In this document: one piece after another, positions 1-8,113 of the stretch
Position numbering within the stretch: position 1 is the stretch's first letter
How the letters are laid out: every line of letters begins with the position of its first letter
Origin: Acidobacteriaceae bacterium
GTDB lineage: Bacteria > Acidobacteriota > Terriglobia > Bryobacterales > Bryobacteraceae
Reading direction: 5' to 3'
Assembly (NCBI GenBank): GCA_020247055.1
Contig: JADCJL010000181.1
Coordinates: 1-64,000 of the forward strand
DNA: 64,000 nt
Notes under the pieces: model-generated
Told to the model about the DNA's origin: nothing
Seen by the model: the letters and a program-made list of their open reading frames with translations, nothing else
Databases searched by the model: none
Program-made: the position numbers and the translations under genes

Positions 1-2
1 AG

Positions 3-146
3 GCGGTGGAGCGGACGGGGAAGAGCTTGGGTTCATGGCGTTTGAAATCAGTATGGGTTGCAGAAGCGAGCGAGGGAAGGGTTGCCGTTGTGCAGCGGAG
101 CTCCGGCGGCGGGGCGGTTGCGAGGCCCTACAACGCACCGCAGTAA
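3..146 (+). CDS. Possible 3' end of a CDS entering from the left edge
   Basis: The third reading frame is open from the window edge to a TAA at 144-146 and encodes about 47 residues ending in ARPYNAPQ. No domain is recognisable in so short a piece. It could be the tail of an upstream gene co-oriented with the polysaccharide unit, or simply open GC-rich sequence; another plus frame is also open here. Function unknown. Confidence 0.3.
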   Translation, partial: AVERTGKSLGSWRLKSVWVAEASEGRVAVVQRSSGGGAVARPYNAPQ

Positions 147-220
147 GGGAGAGGGTACACCGCACCCAGTACGGTGGCGCTAAGCGGGTGGACCGAGGCG
201 ACCACCGTCTTTTGGTACGG

Positions 221-239
221 GTAGTCCATTGTGGACTAC
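221..239. promoter_or_regulatory. Perfect hairpin upstream of the envelope polysaccharide unit
   Basis: GTAGTCCA and TGGACTAC form an 8-bp perfect inverted repeat around a 3-nt loop (TTG), 27 bp before the ATG at 267. There is no T-tract, so it is unlikely to be an intrinsic terminator. An operator, a 5'-UTR stem or a transcript-end stem of the upstream gene are all possible. Confidence 0.35.
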
Positions 240-266
240 GAATTTGGTCGTCAGACTAAGTGAGGA

Positions 267-1067
267 ATGAACCCTGCGATCAGCACCGGGGGACGGGCCG
301 CGCCGCGGACGTCCATCTACCCGCATCGGAGCGTGCGTTCGCTGCGGTTGACGCGGGGCCGGCGGTGGGTGTCGTGGGGGGTGGCCGTGTTGGCGTTTCT
401 GTTGATTGGCTCCTTCGCGGCGCCATTGATGGCGCTGCATTCGGCCATGGCGGACCGTTTGCTGGCGTGGACGGGGATTCCGAACGCGGGCTGGGAGGAG
501 GTGGCGGTGTTTCCGGGGCTCGAACCGGGGAGAGCGCCACTGGTACCGGTGCCGGCGTTTGCGCAGGTCACCGGCGGAGCGCGTCTGAGTTTGATTCTCG
601 GGATTGTGGCGCTGCTGGTGATGACGGGGCGGTATCTGCTGTTCCGGAACCTGGGTAACTTTCTGATCGTCCTGCTGGGGGCATCGGCGCTGGTGAACGC
701 GGCGTTCGACACCTTTCGGCTGGATGCACGGGTGTTTGGGCAGATCTGGCTTCGGCAGGAGCTGCTGGTGTGGATGTTGATGCCGTTTGCCGGGGTGCTG
801 CTTTTTCTGTTGCCGCAGCCGCGCCTCCGGGTGGGATTGGCGTGGCTGGCGCTGGCGCAGGCGTACGGCTTTCTGTTTTCGGTGCTCCGTTTCGTCTTCT
901 GCCTGGGAATGCTGCATTACACGGGGCTGTTGTTTATGCCGTTGCTCTGGTTTGCGTTGGGCGCGTTGAGTGATCTGTTGTATCTGCTGCTGTTTTTTTC
1001 GATTTCGGTTCACCAGGCAGCGGGGCATCTGTGGGGGGGGCGCGACACGTGGCGGTTACAGCTTTAG
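267..1067 (+). CDS. Polytopic membrane protein of envelope polysaccharide unit
   Basis: The 266-residue protein has a basic N-terminus, a first membrane segment at about 34-57, a short non-membrane stretch (about 65-105), then some five hydrophobic segments up to about 250. The start ATG is preceded by GAGG. No family was recognised with confidence. Its 3' end overlaps the next gene, a GT2 glycosyltransferase, by 37 bp, so the two are probably translationally coupled and act together in the inner membrane. An exosortase-like enzyme was considered: Arg, Cys and His occur around residues 210-225 but not in exosortase order. The role (accessory subunit, polymer export or modification) is inferred only from context. 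Confidence 0.8.
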   Translation: MNPAISTGGRAAPRTSIYPHRSVRSLRLTRGRRWVSWGVAVLAFLLIGSFAAPLMALHSAMADRLLAWTGIPNAGWEEVAVFPGLEPGRAPLVPVPAFAQVTGGARLSLILGIVALLVMTGRYLLFRNLGNFLIVLLGASALVNAAFDTFRLDARVFGQIWLRQELLVWMLMPFAGVLLFLLPQPRLRVGLAWLALAQAYGFLFSVLRFVFCLGMLHYTGLLFMPLLWFALGALSDLLYLLLFFSISVHQAAGHLWGGRDTWRLQL

Positions 1068-2413
1068 TTTCGTTGATCTGGATCTCCATGGTGCTGAGCA
1101 TGCTGCTGCTGGGCGCCTACGCGCTGCGGCACTACTATCTGGGCTACACGCGGATGCACCTCGAACATCCGCGCGAAATGAACGAATTTGTGGGTTTTGT
1201 GATGCCGCGGGTGACAGTATTGGTCCCGATGCACAACGAGGAAAAGGTGGCGCACGACATCCTGCAGGCGCTGGTGAAGTGCGATTACGATTGGGAGCTG
1301 CTGGAGGTGATCCCGATCAACGACCGGTCGACGGACGGGACGCGTGGGATTGTGGAAGATTTTGCGCGGCGGTATCCGTTTGTCAAGCCGTACCACCGGA
1401 CGGAGGGCGCCGGGGGCAAACCGGCCGCGCTGGCCGAGGCGTCGCGTCTGGCGACGGGAGAGATTTTTCTGCTGTTTGATGCCGACTACGTGCCGGGGCC
1501 GGCGGTACTGAAGATGCTGACGGCGCCGTTTGCGGACCCGGAGGTTGGGGCGGTGATGGGGCGGGTGGTCCCGCACAATATCGGCGACAGTGTGCTGTCG
1601 GTGTTGTTGTCACTAGAGCGGTGCGCGGGGTACCAATCGGCGCAGCAGGCGCGTTTCAACCTGGGATTCACGGCGCAGTTCGGCGGGACGGTAGGCGGGG
1701 TGCGAGCTTCGGCGCTGCGGGCGGTGGGGGGATGGAACCCGGAGTCGCTGACCGAGGATACCGACCTGACCATGGCTCTGCTGCTGAACGGATGGCGGAC
1801 GGCGTACGTGAACCGGGCGGAGTGCTACGAGGAGGTGCCACGGAGTTGGGCGGTGCGGCAGCGGCAGTTGAGCCGGTGGGTGACGGGGCATACGGAGTGT
1901 TTGCACAACTACTGGCCGGATCTGGCGCAGGCGCGGTTTTTGAGCCGGCGCGAGAAGATAGACGCGATTTTTCTGCTGGGGATGTACCTGACGGCGCCGC
2001 TGATCGTGGTGGGCTGGGTGGCCTCGCTGGTGCTGTTTTTCATCCCCTCGGCGCACGTAGTGCCGGTGCTGCCGGTGGCGATGCTGATCATCGGCTATCT
2101 GCTGTTTTCCAATCAGGCGACGTTTTTTGAGATCGGGGTGGCGGCGCTGCTCGACGGGACCCGGACGCGGGCGCTGCTGATGCCGCTGAGCCTGTTGAAC
2201 TTTTTTGCCAACACCGGGGCCATCTGCAGTGCCCTGGGCAGGTTCTACTGGCACCGGGTATGGGGTAGCGGTGGCGATGGCTGGTACAAGACGCACCGGA
2301 CCAGGCAGGGCGGGGAGGGTCCGGACGCGGGGGCTGCGCCGGAGCCGGCGGGCGCGGCGCGGCGGTCGGTGCGGGGGCTGTACTACGCGGATGGCGGAGG
2401 GGAGCGGGGTTGA
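1031..2413 (+). CDS. Processive family 2 glycosyltransferase (BcsA/HAS-like)
   Basis: This inner-membrane GT2 enzyme probably polymerises a sugar from a nucleotide-sugar donor. An N-terminal membrane segment (about 11-33) precedes the GT-A domain, which shows VLVPMHNEE (63-71), FDADYV around 149-154 (Asp ligands), TEDTD (241-245) and the processive signature QLSRW (279-283). Two or three C-terminal membrane helices follow, and the tail is a long, low-complexity Gly/Ala/Arg region. The GTG start at 1031 overlaps the previous gene by 37 bp; an ATG at 1088 is an alternative that would shorten the first helix. No PilZ domain is fused. The neighbouring bactofilin-like protein points to a structural or secreted polysaccharide. 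Polymer identity is unknown. Confidence 0.88.
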   Translation: MGGARHVAVTALVSLIWISMVLSMLLLGAYALRHYYLGYTRMHLEHPREMNEFVGFVMPRVTVLVPMHNEEKVAHDILQALVKCDYDWELLEVIPINDRSTDGTRGIVEDFARRYPFVKPYHRTEGAGGKPAALAEASRLATGEIFLLFDADYVPGPAVLKMLTAPFADPEVGAVMGRVVPHNIGDSVLSVLLSLERCAGYQSAQQARFNLGFTAQFGGTVGGVRASALRAVGGWNPESLTEDTDLTMALLLNGWRTAYVNRAECYEEVPRSWAVRQRQLSRWVTGHTECLHNYWPDLAQARFLSRREKIDAIFLLGMYLTAPLIVVGWVASLVLFFIPSAHVVPVLPVAMLIIGYLLFSNQATFFEIGVAALLDGTRTRALLMPLSLLNFFANTGAICSALGRFYWHRVWGSGGDGWYKTHRTRQGGEGPDAGAAPEPAGAARRSVRGLYYADGGGERG

Positions 2414-2417
2414 TTTA

Positions 2418-3563
2418 ATGGCTTTTTTGCTTTTCGCCCTGCTGTTTCTGGGAGTTCTCTATCTCCACTTCTTTTTTGCGCACCGGGCGTGGAGGACTAT
2501 CCGAGGCCGGCAGTCGCTCGAGTTGGATATGGGGTATGTGCGCATGGAAAACTACTTCAGCCATTCCTTCCGCCGGAAACTGAAGCAGTGGCTGGATACG
2601 CCGCCGATGGCGCAGGAGGCGGGGCCGGGGGTGCGGGTGTATGACCATGGCCGGGAACGGATCTACGTAACGGGGGAGGTGCGCTATCCGGCGGGGCGGG
2701 TGGAGCGGGAGATGGTGGTGAGCGAGGGGCCCTTTGCGTGCGGACCGAACTGTGACTTTCAAAATGAGGTGATGGTGCGGGGAGACGGCGAGGTCGGCGA
2801 AGGGAGTACGCTGCAGGCGATTGCGGCGGATGGGACGCTGCGCTTGGGAGAGGGAGTAACGATACGCCGGTGGGTCGACGCGGCCGGAAAGCTGACCATT
2901 GAAGCGGACACGACGATCTATTCGCGGGCGACCTCGCGGACGGCAATTGCGTTTCTCCCGGGGGCGAGCGCACAGTCATTATTCGCGCCCGAGATTGTGA
3001 CCGAGGGGCGCGACGACGAGCCGGCGGAGGTGTCACTGTGGCCAAGCGGGGTGGTGCTGATCCCGCACAACGAGGACGGGACGGCGCAGGCGGAGAGCGG
3101 CTACGACTCGGCGAGGCTGTTTTCAATGGGCGGAGGAACGTACCTGTACGAGGGCAACCTGGAGGTGACGGCGCCGCTGCACGTGCGCGCGTCGCTGGTC
3201 GTGCGGGGGAGTTTTTCCTGCGGCGGCGAGAGCTTGCTCGAAGGCGATCTGAAGGCCTATGGAAAGATTGCGATTGGGCAGGGATCGATGGTGAAGGGAA
3301 ACCTGGTGGCCCAGGGGGACCTGGTGCTGTGCCCCTATGTTTACTTCCAGGGGCTGCTGCAGGCGGGCGGCGAGATGCGGATTTCGCGGGGTGGACGGGG
3401 GGTGCGGAGCGGGCTTCCGGTGGCGGCGCACGCAACAGGGGTGTTGACCCTGGAGAGCAACGTAGTGATCTACGGCAAGGTTTCTTCGGCCGAGCGAGTG
3501 CTGGCCGTTTCGACGCCCATGGCGTGGCTGCAGGCGGGACGGCCCAAGGCTGGCGGGCAATAA
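2418..3563 (+). CDS. Membrane-anchored polymer-forming (bactofilin-like) protein
   Basis: The ATG at 2418 begins a 381-residue protein, 5 nt after the glycosyltransferase stop and behind a GGAG/GGGG-rich site; a longer frame upstream merely overlaps the previous gene. Residues 2-21 form one membrane anchor. The rest is soluble. From about 240 it has short Gly-rich beta-repeats such as LLEGDLKAYGKIAIGQGS and GNLVAQGDLVL, typical of polymer-forming cytoskeletal (bactofilin, DUF583) beta-helices. Bactofilins usually are about 100-200 residues with no anchor, so this is a large anchored variant. Its position in a GT2 operon suggests a scaffold that localises or organises the polysaccharide synthase (inference). 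Confidence 0.72.
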   Translation: MAFLLFALLFLGVLYLHFFFAHRAWRTIRGRQSLELDMGYVRMENYFSHSFRRKLKQWLDTPPMAQEAGPGVRVYDHGRERIYVTGEVRYPAGRVEREMVVSEGPFACGPNCDFQNEVMVRGDGEVGEGSTLQAIAADGTLRLGEGVTIRRWVDAAGKLTIEADTTIYSRATSRTAIAFLPGASAQSLFAPEIVTEGRDDEPAEVSLWPSGVVLIPHNEDGTAQAESGYDSARLFSMGGGTYLYEGNLEVTAPLHVRASLVVRGSFSCGGESLLEGDLKAYGKIAIGQGSMVKGNLVAQGDLVLCPYVYFQGLLQAGGEMRISRGGRGVRSGLPVAAHATGVLTLESNVVIYGKVSSAERVLAVSTPMAWLQAGRPKAGGQ

Positions 3564-3886
3564 GCGGACGCCCGGGCGCGGGGTGGGCGCGGCCCCGGCG
3601 GGATCTCACCGTTCCGCTGCGAGGCCCGGCGCGAGGACAGATTCCCAGTACGGGATTTCTACTTTACGCGAGGCGGCGCATGGTGGCGGGAGAGTATCCT
3701 TCCTCCACCCGAATCCGCGGGCAACCGATTCGGGCAGGCGCGCAGGTTGGCGGTGCAGTACGGAGGAGAGGGCAGATACTGGACCGGATCGGCGCCAGGC
3801 AGTGAGAAAGGGCTCGTTTGGTTCCTCACGCGGGCACCGCAAGCGGCCCCCAGAAATAGCGTCTCTACCCCAATTTTCGAGGGAAA
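3564..3886. other. Non-coding spacer with a hairpin
   Basis: No convincing gene was found here; the open frames have Arg/Gly/Ser-rich shadow composition and no recognisable domain. One clear inverted repeat is present, CCCGAATC (3708-3715) with GATTCGGG (3727-3734) and an 11-nt loop. The stretch may hold the promoter or 5' UTR of the small gene that follows, or an unrecognised RNA. Confidence 0.4.
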
Positions 3887-4066
3887 ATGGCTTATTCCGC
3901 ACGATGGGGGGGCGTGGCGGTGGATCAGCAGACTCAATTCGGAACGTTCCCGCAGGTCGGGGCGATTAACCGCCAGATCTCGGTCCTAGTACCACCGGGC
4001 GCGCGCGTACAAGTACTAAAGTTCGACTTATGCCTTCCCTGCAGGGGTAGGAGTATGGCTAAATAG
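3887..4066 (+). CDS. Small hypothetical protein (59 aa)
   Basis: An ATG at 3887, preceded at 4-7 nt by GAGGG, opens a 59-codon frame ending in TAG at 4064-4066. A strong intrinsic terminator follows 44 bp later. The protein has mixed, protein-like composition (for example INRQISVLVPPG and VQVLKFDLCLPC, with a CxxC pair) and no membrane segment. Third positions are less GC-rich than in neighbouring genes, which argues against a plain shadow frame but could also mean that it is not coding. No homologue is recognised. It could instead be part of a structured small RNA ending at the same terminator. Confidence 0.4.
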   Translation: MAYSARWGGVAVDQQTQFGTFPQVGAINRQISVLVPPGARVQVLKFDLCLPCRGRSMAK

Positions 4067-4109
4067 TCATAGGTCTTTTGCGTTACTCCGAGTTTTAAAA
4101 CTTTGACCG

Positions 4110-4144
4110 GCGCCGGCAGCTTGCTGCTGGCGCTATCTTTTTTT
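4110..4144 (+). terminator. Strong intrinsic terminator
   Basis: GCGCCGGCAGC (4110-4120) pairs with GCTGCTGGCGC (4123-4133), an 11-bp stem with one G-T wobble and a 2-nt gap, followed by TATC and seven T. It closes the plus-strand unit that starts at 267 or the small gene at 3887. Confidence 0.85.
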
Positions 4145-4263
4145 GGCCAGCCGATTTCCGTTGGCCGCGGCTGGACAGCGGGAGTACGCGACTCCGCTTC
4201 CCCTCTCTTTGGGGGGAGCGCGGTGACCGGTATTCCGGAAGCGCCTGTGGCCAGCCGGTGAGA

Positions 4264-5304
4264 CTAGGTGCGCTGCGTCTCGATGTTCACGAGTTCGGAC
4301 TTCTCCGGCTTGGTGATGGCTTTCTGGGCGAGCGTTTGCGGCGCGCGCCAGAAATCGATCAGCGACGTCATATGGACGCAGGAGACGGTGCAGTAGGGAG
4401 CGCAGCTTTTTTCGGTGAGAAACTCGCGGCGGATGTCGGTTTTGGTGTAGCCGAGCAGGGGGACGCCAGGATAGCCGCGCTGCTGGGAGCAGTAGTGCAC
4501 GAGCCCGTCTTCGCAGACGTACATGTAGCGGGCGCCGGCGCGGCAGCGCCACTGGCTAGGCTGGCCGAGGGCGATGCGGTCCTGGAACCTGGCAAAGCGG
4601 GCGAAGCTGCGTTTGGCGAGCACTTTGAACTCGCGGTAGACGGACATTTCCGTATCGCCGAGGGGCTTCAGCTGGCCTTGGCCGTCGTGGATGATGCCGA
4701 CCGTGGCGCTGAAGCCAAGCTCGAGCGCGCGGCGGCCGATGGTGACGGCATCGCCGGGGAACTTCACACCGCCGCCGAGCACGGAGTTGATGTTGACATG
4801 AAACAGCGCGTGCTCGCGGAGCAGTTGGAGCTTTTTGTCGAGAACCTTGAGGCTCTTTTTGGAGACCTCGTCGGGCATGACGTTATCGATGCTGATCTGG
4901 AGGTGATCGAGGCCGGCCTGATTGAGCCGCTCGATACGAGCGGCGGTGAGGTTGTAGCCGTTCGTGATCATGCCGGCGATGATGCCGTGGTGGTGAATCC
5001 GGTTGATGAGCAGATCGAGATCGGGGTGAAGGAGCGGCTCTCCGCCGCTGATCATAATGAGGGTGGTACCGAGCTTCGCCAGATGATCGATGCGGTCGAG
5101 CATGACGTTGACGTCGACAGGCTTCGAGACGTCGTCGTACTCGTTGCAGTAGGTACAGGAGAGGTTGCAGCGGCGCATGGGGATGATATGCGCCTGCACG
5201 ATGTGATCCGTGGACCACAAGCCTTTGCCGATCATCCGCAACTCCCGCAGGCGCCGGCTGAGGGCCTTCACGGCGCGACGGATGCGAAACCCAGTGCTGG
5301 ACAT
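4264..5304 (-). CDS. Radical SAM protein with Cys-rich C-terminal domain
   Basis: The cluster CNLSCTYC (Cys46, 50, 53) binds the 4Fe-4S/SAM centre, and SGGEPLLHPD follows, as in radical SAM TIM barrels. The C-terminal third carries further Cys (CRAG, VCEDG, HYC, then CAPYCTVSC), a SPASM/twitch-like auxiliary cluster region. I use the ATG at 5304 (346 aa); the frame can be extended to a TTG at 5391, but the added residues look non-coding. The substrate is unknown. SPASM proteins often modify peptides, but no precursor peptide gene was recognised nearby, and the closest small frame (3887-4066) lies beyond a terminator on the other strand. Confidence 0.85.
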   Translation of the reverse strand: MSSTGFRIRRAVKALSRRLRELRMIGKGLWSTDHIVQAHIIPMRRCNLSCTYCNEYDDVSKPVDVNVMLDRIDHLAKLGTTLIMISGGEPLLHPDLDLLINRIHHHGIIAGMITNGYNLTAARIERLNQAGLDHLQISIDNVMPDEVSKKSLKVLDKKLQLLREHALFHVNINSVLGGGVKFPGDAVTIGRRALELGFSATVGIIHDGQGQLKPLGDTEMSVYREFKVLAKRSFARFARFQDRIALGQPSQWRCRAGARYMYVCEDGLVHYCSQQRGYPGVPLLGYTKTDIRREFLTEKSCAPYCTVSCVHMTSLIDFWRAPQTLAQKAITKPEKSELVNIETQRT

Positions 5305-5394
5305 AGAAACGTGAGCTTCTATTACAGCACAGGAGTTCGCCTTACGCACCGCGCCGGCGGCGAATCCGGCAAAAGGGAACCTGAAAGGCAAAAC

Positions 5395-6186
5395 TTAGGG
5401 CTTGGGTGGTTTCGGAGCCGGAGGCGTGTTCGAGGGCGGGGTTTCGACCGCGTCGCCGAAGGTGATGGTGGTCGTGGCGCGGAACTGTTTGTAGTCCTCG
5501 TACTTGACCTGCATCTTCAGGCCGACCGGGCCGCTGTCGAACTGCAGGACGTCGTCGGCTTTGGTCAGGACGGGGAACCAGTATTTCCCGTCAATCTGTT
5601 CGCGCCAGGTTTCGAATTTGGGGAAGCGCTGGTCGTTGCCCTTCTTGAGCAGGCCGGTGGCGCGGCCGTAGGATTTGACGATCTGGAGATCGAGATCGTC
5701 CACCCAGACCTGACCCTGGAAGTAGCGCTGGCCGGGTTCGAGCTTTTTGGGCTTCACCGCGAAGACATAGCAGTCGATCTCATCGAGTTTCTCTTTGCCC
5801 AGGTAGTCGACCTGGTATTTGGAGAGTTCGGCGGTGGTGAGAACGAAGGGCTGCACGCTGCGGAGGTCCTGCTCATCTTCCGGGGAGAGGGAGACCAGCT
5901 GCAGGGTGGGAGAAGGGGCGCGGACGATGCGTTCGGTGCGTTTTCCTTCGGGCGAGAAGATGATATCGGAGACAAGGTCAAAACGCCCGCGGGCCTGGCC
6001 ACCGCCTTCAAACTCCTGAATGCGAATGGTCTGGCGGTAGGTATAGAGTTCGCGGGCCTTCGAGAATTCACTCTCTTTGGCAGCGAACTTCTGAATAATC
6101 CCCTCGATCTCGTCGCGGGTGGGCTCCGTCTTGCTCGCCCCGAGGGGGAGGGTGGCGGCCAGGAAGATGACAGCAAAAATGCGCAT
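5395..6186 (-). CDS. Secreted outer membrane lipoprotein-sorting (LolA-like) protein
   Basis: A signal peptide (MRIFAVIFLAATLPLGAS) is followed by a protein rich in beta-strands, including YRQTIRIQEF, DIIFSPEGKRTER, WVDDLDLQIVKSYG and FETWREQIDGKYWFPV. These match the pattern of acidobacterial proteins annotated as outer membrane lipoprotein-sorting, related in fold to LolA/LolB. The tail is Pro-rich. The start ATG has GGAGAG about 5 nt upstream. Whether it carries lipoproteins or lipids across the periplasm is unproven. The gene lies between the radical SAM and acyl-CoA dehydrogenase genes on the same strand, with a 90-bp gap before the radical SAM start. Confidence 0.7.
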   Translation of the reverse strand: MRIFAVIFLAATLPLGASKTEPTRDEIEGIIQKFAAKESEFSKARELYTYRQTIRIQEFEGGGQARGRFDLVSDIIFSPEGKRTERIVRAPSPTLQLVSLSPEDEQDLRSVQPFVLTTAELSKYQVDYLGKEKLDEIDCYVFAVKPKKLEPGQRYFQGQVWVDDLDLQIVKSYGRATGLLKKGNDQRFPKFETWREQIDGKYWFPVLTKADDVLQFDSGPVGLKMQVKYEDYKQFRATTTITFGDAVETPPSNTPPAPKPPKP

Positions 6187-6226
6187 ACGCTCTCCGTTAG
6201 GTCGGACGGTGGGCCGGCCGGGTTCG

Positions 6227-7369
6227 TTACGAAAGAATTCCCTTGGCGATGGTAATCCGCTGCAGGTTGCTGGTGCCCTCGTAGATGCGACCGATCTTTA
6301 CATCACGATAATACTTTTCGACGGGGGAGTCCTTGGTGAAGCCGATCCCACCGAAGATCTCGACGGCCTGGGAGGCGATCTCCTCGGCCACCGTGGAGGC
6401 ATAGAGCTTGGCCATGGCGGCTTCGGTGACAAAGCTTTTGCCGGCTTCGCGGAGGCGGGCGGCGTTATAGACCATCAGGCGGGCGCCTTCCAGCTTGGTG
6501 GCCATTTCAGCGAGTTGGAACTGGACGCCCTGGAATTCAGCGATGGGCTTGCCGAACTGGCGGCGCTGCTTTGCATAGGCCAGGGCATGCTGATACGCGC
6601 CGCGGGCGAGACCGACCAGTTGGCCACCGATGGCGATGCGGCCCTCGTTCAGGGTTTCAATTGCGATTTTGTAGCCTTTGCCGGGTTGGCCAAGCATCGC
6701 CGAGCGGGGGACGCGGACATTGTTCAGGGCAACTTCGGCCGTGGAGGAGGCGCGGATCCCCAGCTTATCCTCCTTTTTGCCGATGTGCAGACCGTCGCTT
6801 TGGCGGGGGACGAGGAAGCAGGTGATGCCGCGGTAGCCGTCGGCGGGATTGAGGGTGGCGAAGACGAGAAAGAGGCCGGCTTCGTGGGCGCTGCTGATCC
6901 ACAGTTTTCGGCCGTTGAGCAGGTAGCTGTCGCCATCGGGGCGGGCGGTGGTGGCGAGGGCGAAGGCATCCGATCCGGAACCGGCCTCGGAGAGGGCGTA
7001 GGCGCCGACGAGGGATTCGTTGAGCAGCGGCAGCCAGGCGGCGTGCTGCGCATCGGTGCCGTAGCGGAGGAGCGCATTGATGACGAGGGTGTTCTGGACG
7101 TCGACCATGACGGCAACCGCAGGATCGACGGCGGCGATCTCCTCGACACAGAGGACGGATTGAAAGAAGGTTCCCGCGGCGCCGCCGTAGGCTTCCGGAA
7201 TTTCGATACCCATGAGGCCGAGGGCGAAGAGTTCCCGGAGCACGGCGGGGTCGAGCGCGGCGCTTTCGTCCATGGCGCGGACACGAGGGGCGATTTGTTC
7301 CCTCGCAAAGCGGCGGACAGAGGCCTGGAGCATGGCCTCTTCGTCATTCAGAACGGTGAGCGGGCCCAT
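6227..7369 (-). CDS. Acyl-CoA dehydrogenase
   Basis: This full-length (380 aa) FAD flavoenzyme oxidises acyl-CoA to 2-enoyl-CoA in the cytoplasm. The middle domain shows AYALSEAGSGSDAFAL (FAD/substrate loop) and WISSAHEAG. The C-terminal domain has GGIGFTKDSPVEKYYRDVK and IYEGTSNLQR, whose Glu is the usual catalytic base. The gene is transcribed away from the ABC exporter genes just upstream on the same strand, 9 bp after the ATPase stop. No Shine-Dalgarno is visible, but TAAACT stands 6 nt before the ATG. Chain-length specificity cannot be told from the sequence. Confidence 0.95.
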   Translation of the reverse strand: MGPLTVLNDEEAMLQASVRRFAREQIAPRVRAMDESAALDPAVLRELFALGLMGIEIPEAYGGAAGTFFQSVLCVEEIAAVDPAVAVMVDVQNTLVINALLRYGTDAQHAAWLPLLNESLVGAYALSEAGSGSDAFALATTARPDGDSYLLNGRKLWISSAHEAGLFLVFATLNPADGYRGITCFLVPRQSDGLHIGKKEDKLGIRASSTAEVALNNVRVPRSAMLGQPGKGYKIAIETLNEGRIAIGGQLVGLARGAYQHALAYAKQRRQFGKPIAEFQGVQFQLAEMATKLEGARLMVYNAARLREAGKSFVTEAAMAKLYASTVAEEIASQAVEIFGGIGFTKDSPVEKYYRDVKIGRIYEGTSNLQRITIAKGILS

Positions 7370-7375
7370 GCGATA

Positions 7376-7381
7376 AGTTTA
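7376..7381 (-). promoter_or_regulatory. Candidate leaderless -10 box (acyl-CoA dehydrogenase)
   Basis: TAAACT lies 6 nt before the ATG at 7369, with no Shine-Dalgarno between them. It overlaps the stop codon of the ABC ATPase gene. Confidence 0.35.
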
Positions 7382-8113
7382 CGCCGGGCTGGTGAGGCGG
7401 CCCTCGTAGGCGGCGCTCACTTCACCGATCGGACCGTCCATGATCAGTTGGCCATGGTCGAGCCAAAGAGCGCGATCGCAGAGTTCGCGCAGGGTGGGCG
7501 AAACGTGGGAAACGCACAGAATGGTCCGGCCTTCGTTGCGGATCTCGAATATCTTCTCCGTGCACTTGGCTTGAAACTTCTGATCGCCGACGGCGAGCAC
7601 TTCGTCGATAATCAGAATCTGCGGCTCGAGGTTAACGGCCACGGAGAACGCCAACCGGAGCATCATGCCATTCGAGTAGGTGCGGAGCGGTTCTTTGATA
7701 AAGTCATCGAGTTCGGAAAACTCGACGATCTTATCGTAGAGAGCGTGGGCCCGGCTGCGGGAAAAGCCGAGGAGCGAGGCGTTGAGAAGGATGTTTTCGC
7801 GGCCGGTAAGGTCCGGATGGAAGCCGGAACCCAGATCGAGGAGAGCCGCGGCGCGACCGTTGACCGTCACGGTGCCCGTCGAGGGCGGCGCGAGGCCGGT
7901 GACCAGGCTGAGCAGGGTGCTCTTGCCGGCCCCGTTAGCGCCGATGACGGCCACGGATTCGCCTTCGCGCACCGAAAAGCTGACGTCCTTTAGGGCGAAG
8001 AAGCGCTCGGGGTCGGTCTTGCCCAGAATATCTTCGAGGTAATGACGAAGCAGTTTCTGGCCACCGGAGCGATGGAAGGTTTTGGTTACGTTCTGGAGCT
8101 GGATTACCTTCAT
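7379..8113 (-). CDS. Polysaccharide/teichoic-acid-type ABC exporter, ATP-binding subunit (Wzt/TagH-like)
   Basis: The ATPase has Walker A GANGAGKST, Walker B QILIIDEVLAVGD and a variant signature YSNGMMLRLAF in place of LSGGQ, as is usual in O-antigen and teichoic-acid exporters. At 244 residues it lacks the C-terminal carbohydrate-binding domain of long Wzt proteins, so export probably does not depend on recognition of a terminal sugar cap. Its ATG follows directly on the stop codon of the permease gene, so the two subunits are coupled. Confidence 0.9.
   Translation of the reverse strand: MKVIQLQNVTKTFHRSGGQKLLRHYLEDILGKTDPERFFALKDVSFSVREGESVAVIGANGAGKSTLLSLVTGLAPPSTGTVTVNGRAAALLDLGSGFHPDLTGRENILLNASLLGFSRSRAHALYDKIVEFSELDDFIKEPLRTYSNGMMLRLAFSVAVNLEPQILIIDEVLAVGDQKFQAKCTEKIFEIRNEGRTILCVSHVSPTLRELCDRALWLDHGQLIMDGPIGEVSAAYEGRLTSPA

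Noticed and set aside
267-1067. Exosortase-like function of the first membrane protein
   Set aside because: Arg, Cys and His occur in the last helices but in the wrong order and spacing for the Cys-Arg-His triad of exosortases.
3583-3969. A 128-codon plus-strand frame in the intergenic gap
   Set aside because: Arg/Gly/Ser-rich with no recognisable segment; the shorter frame at 3887-4066 with a Shine-Dalgarno site is the better candidate.
4258-7993. Two long plus-strand frames (4258-6255 and 6119-7993)
   Set aside because: They are antisense shadows of the radical SAM, lipoprotein-sorting, acyl-CoA dehydrogenase and ABC ATPase genes, with typical low-complexity composition.
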